Part shown: positions 5,607 to 6,316 of the stretch, in pieces
How positions within the stretch are numbered: the first letter of the stretch is position 1
Layout of the letters: each line of letters starts with the position of its first letter
NCBI GenBank assembly: GCA_022706865.1
Contig: JAKJBT010000089.1
Coordinates: 1-6,316 of the forward strand
Direction of reading: 5' to 3'
DNA length: 6,316 bases
Origin: Bacillota bacterium
GTDB taxonomy: Bacteria; Bacillota_A; Clostridia; Lutisporales; Lutisporaceae
Notes under the pieces: generated by a model
Told to the model about the DNA's origin: nothing
Seen by the model: only the letters and a program-made list of their open reading frames with translations
Databases searched by the model: none
Made by a program: the position numbers and the translations under genes

Positions 5607-6316
5607 TTACTGCCTAAGCCAGTATCTTGCGGCGTTAGTCTCGGGGTCCAAAGGCGGCGTGGCACCTTCTAAACCAATCATCAGATAGCTGTTTTCACCA
5701 TCCTCGCCGATTTCATAGTGGTGAGAAGCAGGCTGGCGAGTTTTGCCCTCGACCCATGTATTTCCGAAATCCGAGCTTTCTTTGCTGCTCTTATATGTTA
5801 AAGTGAGCATGCCGCCGCTTACGGTATAATCCCCGGCTATTGATATAACGCTCCCCGAACCGGTTTTTATCAATTCCGTAAAAGTACCGTCGCTGTTGAA
5901 TTGATATTCCTGCTCTGTGCCATAAACCCCGAAGTCGAAGGAACGCGTGAGGGCGTTATACGTGGCGCCAGCCTTTCCCTTGCCCCATTTCCCCACTATA
6001 GAACCGCTTTCCGTTACCGGCTGTGAGGGTTCCGTCGGCTTTACCGTTTGGATTGGCTGTGCAGCCGCCGGGGCAGGGGTTACCACTGGTGCGGCTTTTA
6101 TGGTATCCATCTGCCCATAAGTCCTTACGCTCATCAGTATTGCAGCCTCCCTGGTGGCCATTCCGTAACCGGCTGCTTCCTGTGCAGTTGTTGTGGCCTT
6201 GGGCATAAAATATCCCTTCGTATCACCTTTGACTATACCCAGCTTTGACATGTATTTTGCCGCCTCAACCGCATAGTTGGCTATATCCTTCTGATCGGGG
6301 AAATCCGGGATACCCG
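5607..6316 (-). CDS. SLH-domain cell-surface protein, C-terminal part (runs off the right edge)
   Basis: The reading frame stays open to the right edge, so the ATG at 6251 is internal and the true start lies outside. The visible 235 residues begin inside an S-layer homology domain: IPDFPDQKDIANYAVEAA, then LGIVKG, GYFMP and TREAAILMSVRTY match the SLH pattern (FxD, A-x-A-hydrophobic, GI-x-G, F-x-P, TRxEAA). SLH domains bind secondary cell-wall polysaccharide and hold proteins on the surface. The domain has about ten extra residues before the TREAA motif. A Pro/Ala/Thr linker follows (about visible 70-104). The C-terminal domain (about 105-235) contains GKWGKG, YQFNSDGTF, IAGDYTVSGGMLTLTY and a final WLRQ, a pattern of lipocalin-like beta-barrel domains that start with GxW and carry F-x-DGTF. 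The 825-aa secreted protein follows on the same strand, probably cotranscribed. Confidence 0.85.
   Translation of the reverse strand, partial: GIPDFPDQKDIANYAVEAAKYMSKLGIVKGDTKGYFMPKATTTAQEAAGYGMATREAAILMSVRTYGQMDTIKAAPVVTPAPAAAQPIQTVKPTEPSQPVTESGSIVGKWGKGKAGATYNALTRSFDFGVYGTEQEYQFNSDGTFTELIKTGSGSVISIAGDYTVSGGMLTLTYKSSKESSDFGNTWVEGKTRQPASHHYEIGEDGENSYLMIGLEGATPPLDPETNAARYWLRQ

Noticed and set aside
5607..6251. The SLH-lipocalin-like protein as a complete 214-residue gene starting at 6251
   Set aside because: The frame continues upstream without a stop to the window edge and encodes the first half of the SLH repeat (IPDFPDQKDIANYAVEAA), so the ATG at 6251 is internal.

Overview
The window looks like chromosomal DNA from a clostridial-type Firmicute (class Clostridia). 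Every gene has a strong purine-rich Shine-Dalgarno site (GGGAGG, AGGAGG, AGAGGG). There is a TTG start, an extended -10 promoter, an SLH-domain (S-layer anchored) protein and a tRNA gene with encoded CCA. The species cannot be fixed from the sequence alone; a cellulolytic-cluster Clostridium relative is plausible but is inference.

Layout. Positions 1-1488, all minus strand: the N-terminus of an aldo/keto reductase runs off the left edge. Upstream of it lie a tRNA-Ala(CGC) gene and then a full-length serine hydroxymethyltransferase-family gene. No obvious terminator separates them, so they may be read together. Positions 1489-1685 are a divergent intergenic region with a good extended -10 promoter for the plus-strand alpha/beta hydrolase (1686-2543). 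That gene is followed by a small helical, coiled-coil-like protein (2658-2945).

The plus-strand pair converges on a minus-strand pair. Between them lies a perfect 31-bp inverted repeat with a 2-bp centre (2957-3020), most likely an interspersed palindromic element and perhaps also a two-way transcription barrier. The minus-strand pair consists of an SLH-domain protein with a C-terminal beta-rich domain (3' part only, running off the right edge) and, downstream of it, an 825-residue secreted protein of unknown function with TPR-like repeats, CxxC and CxC motifs and a beta-rich C-terminus. A perfect 10-bp hairpin lies between the two. They look like a cell-envelope operon.

The points most worth a second look are three. 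The SHMT-family enzyme keeps the PLP-binding residues but has replaced several residues that bind folate in canonical GlyA. The 64-bp palindrome carries nested GGGAC/GTCCC repeats. The secreted orphan protein sits next to an S-layer protein. No defence system, CRISPR array, transposase or phage gene is visible.
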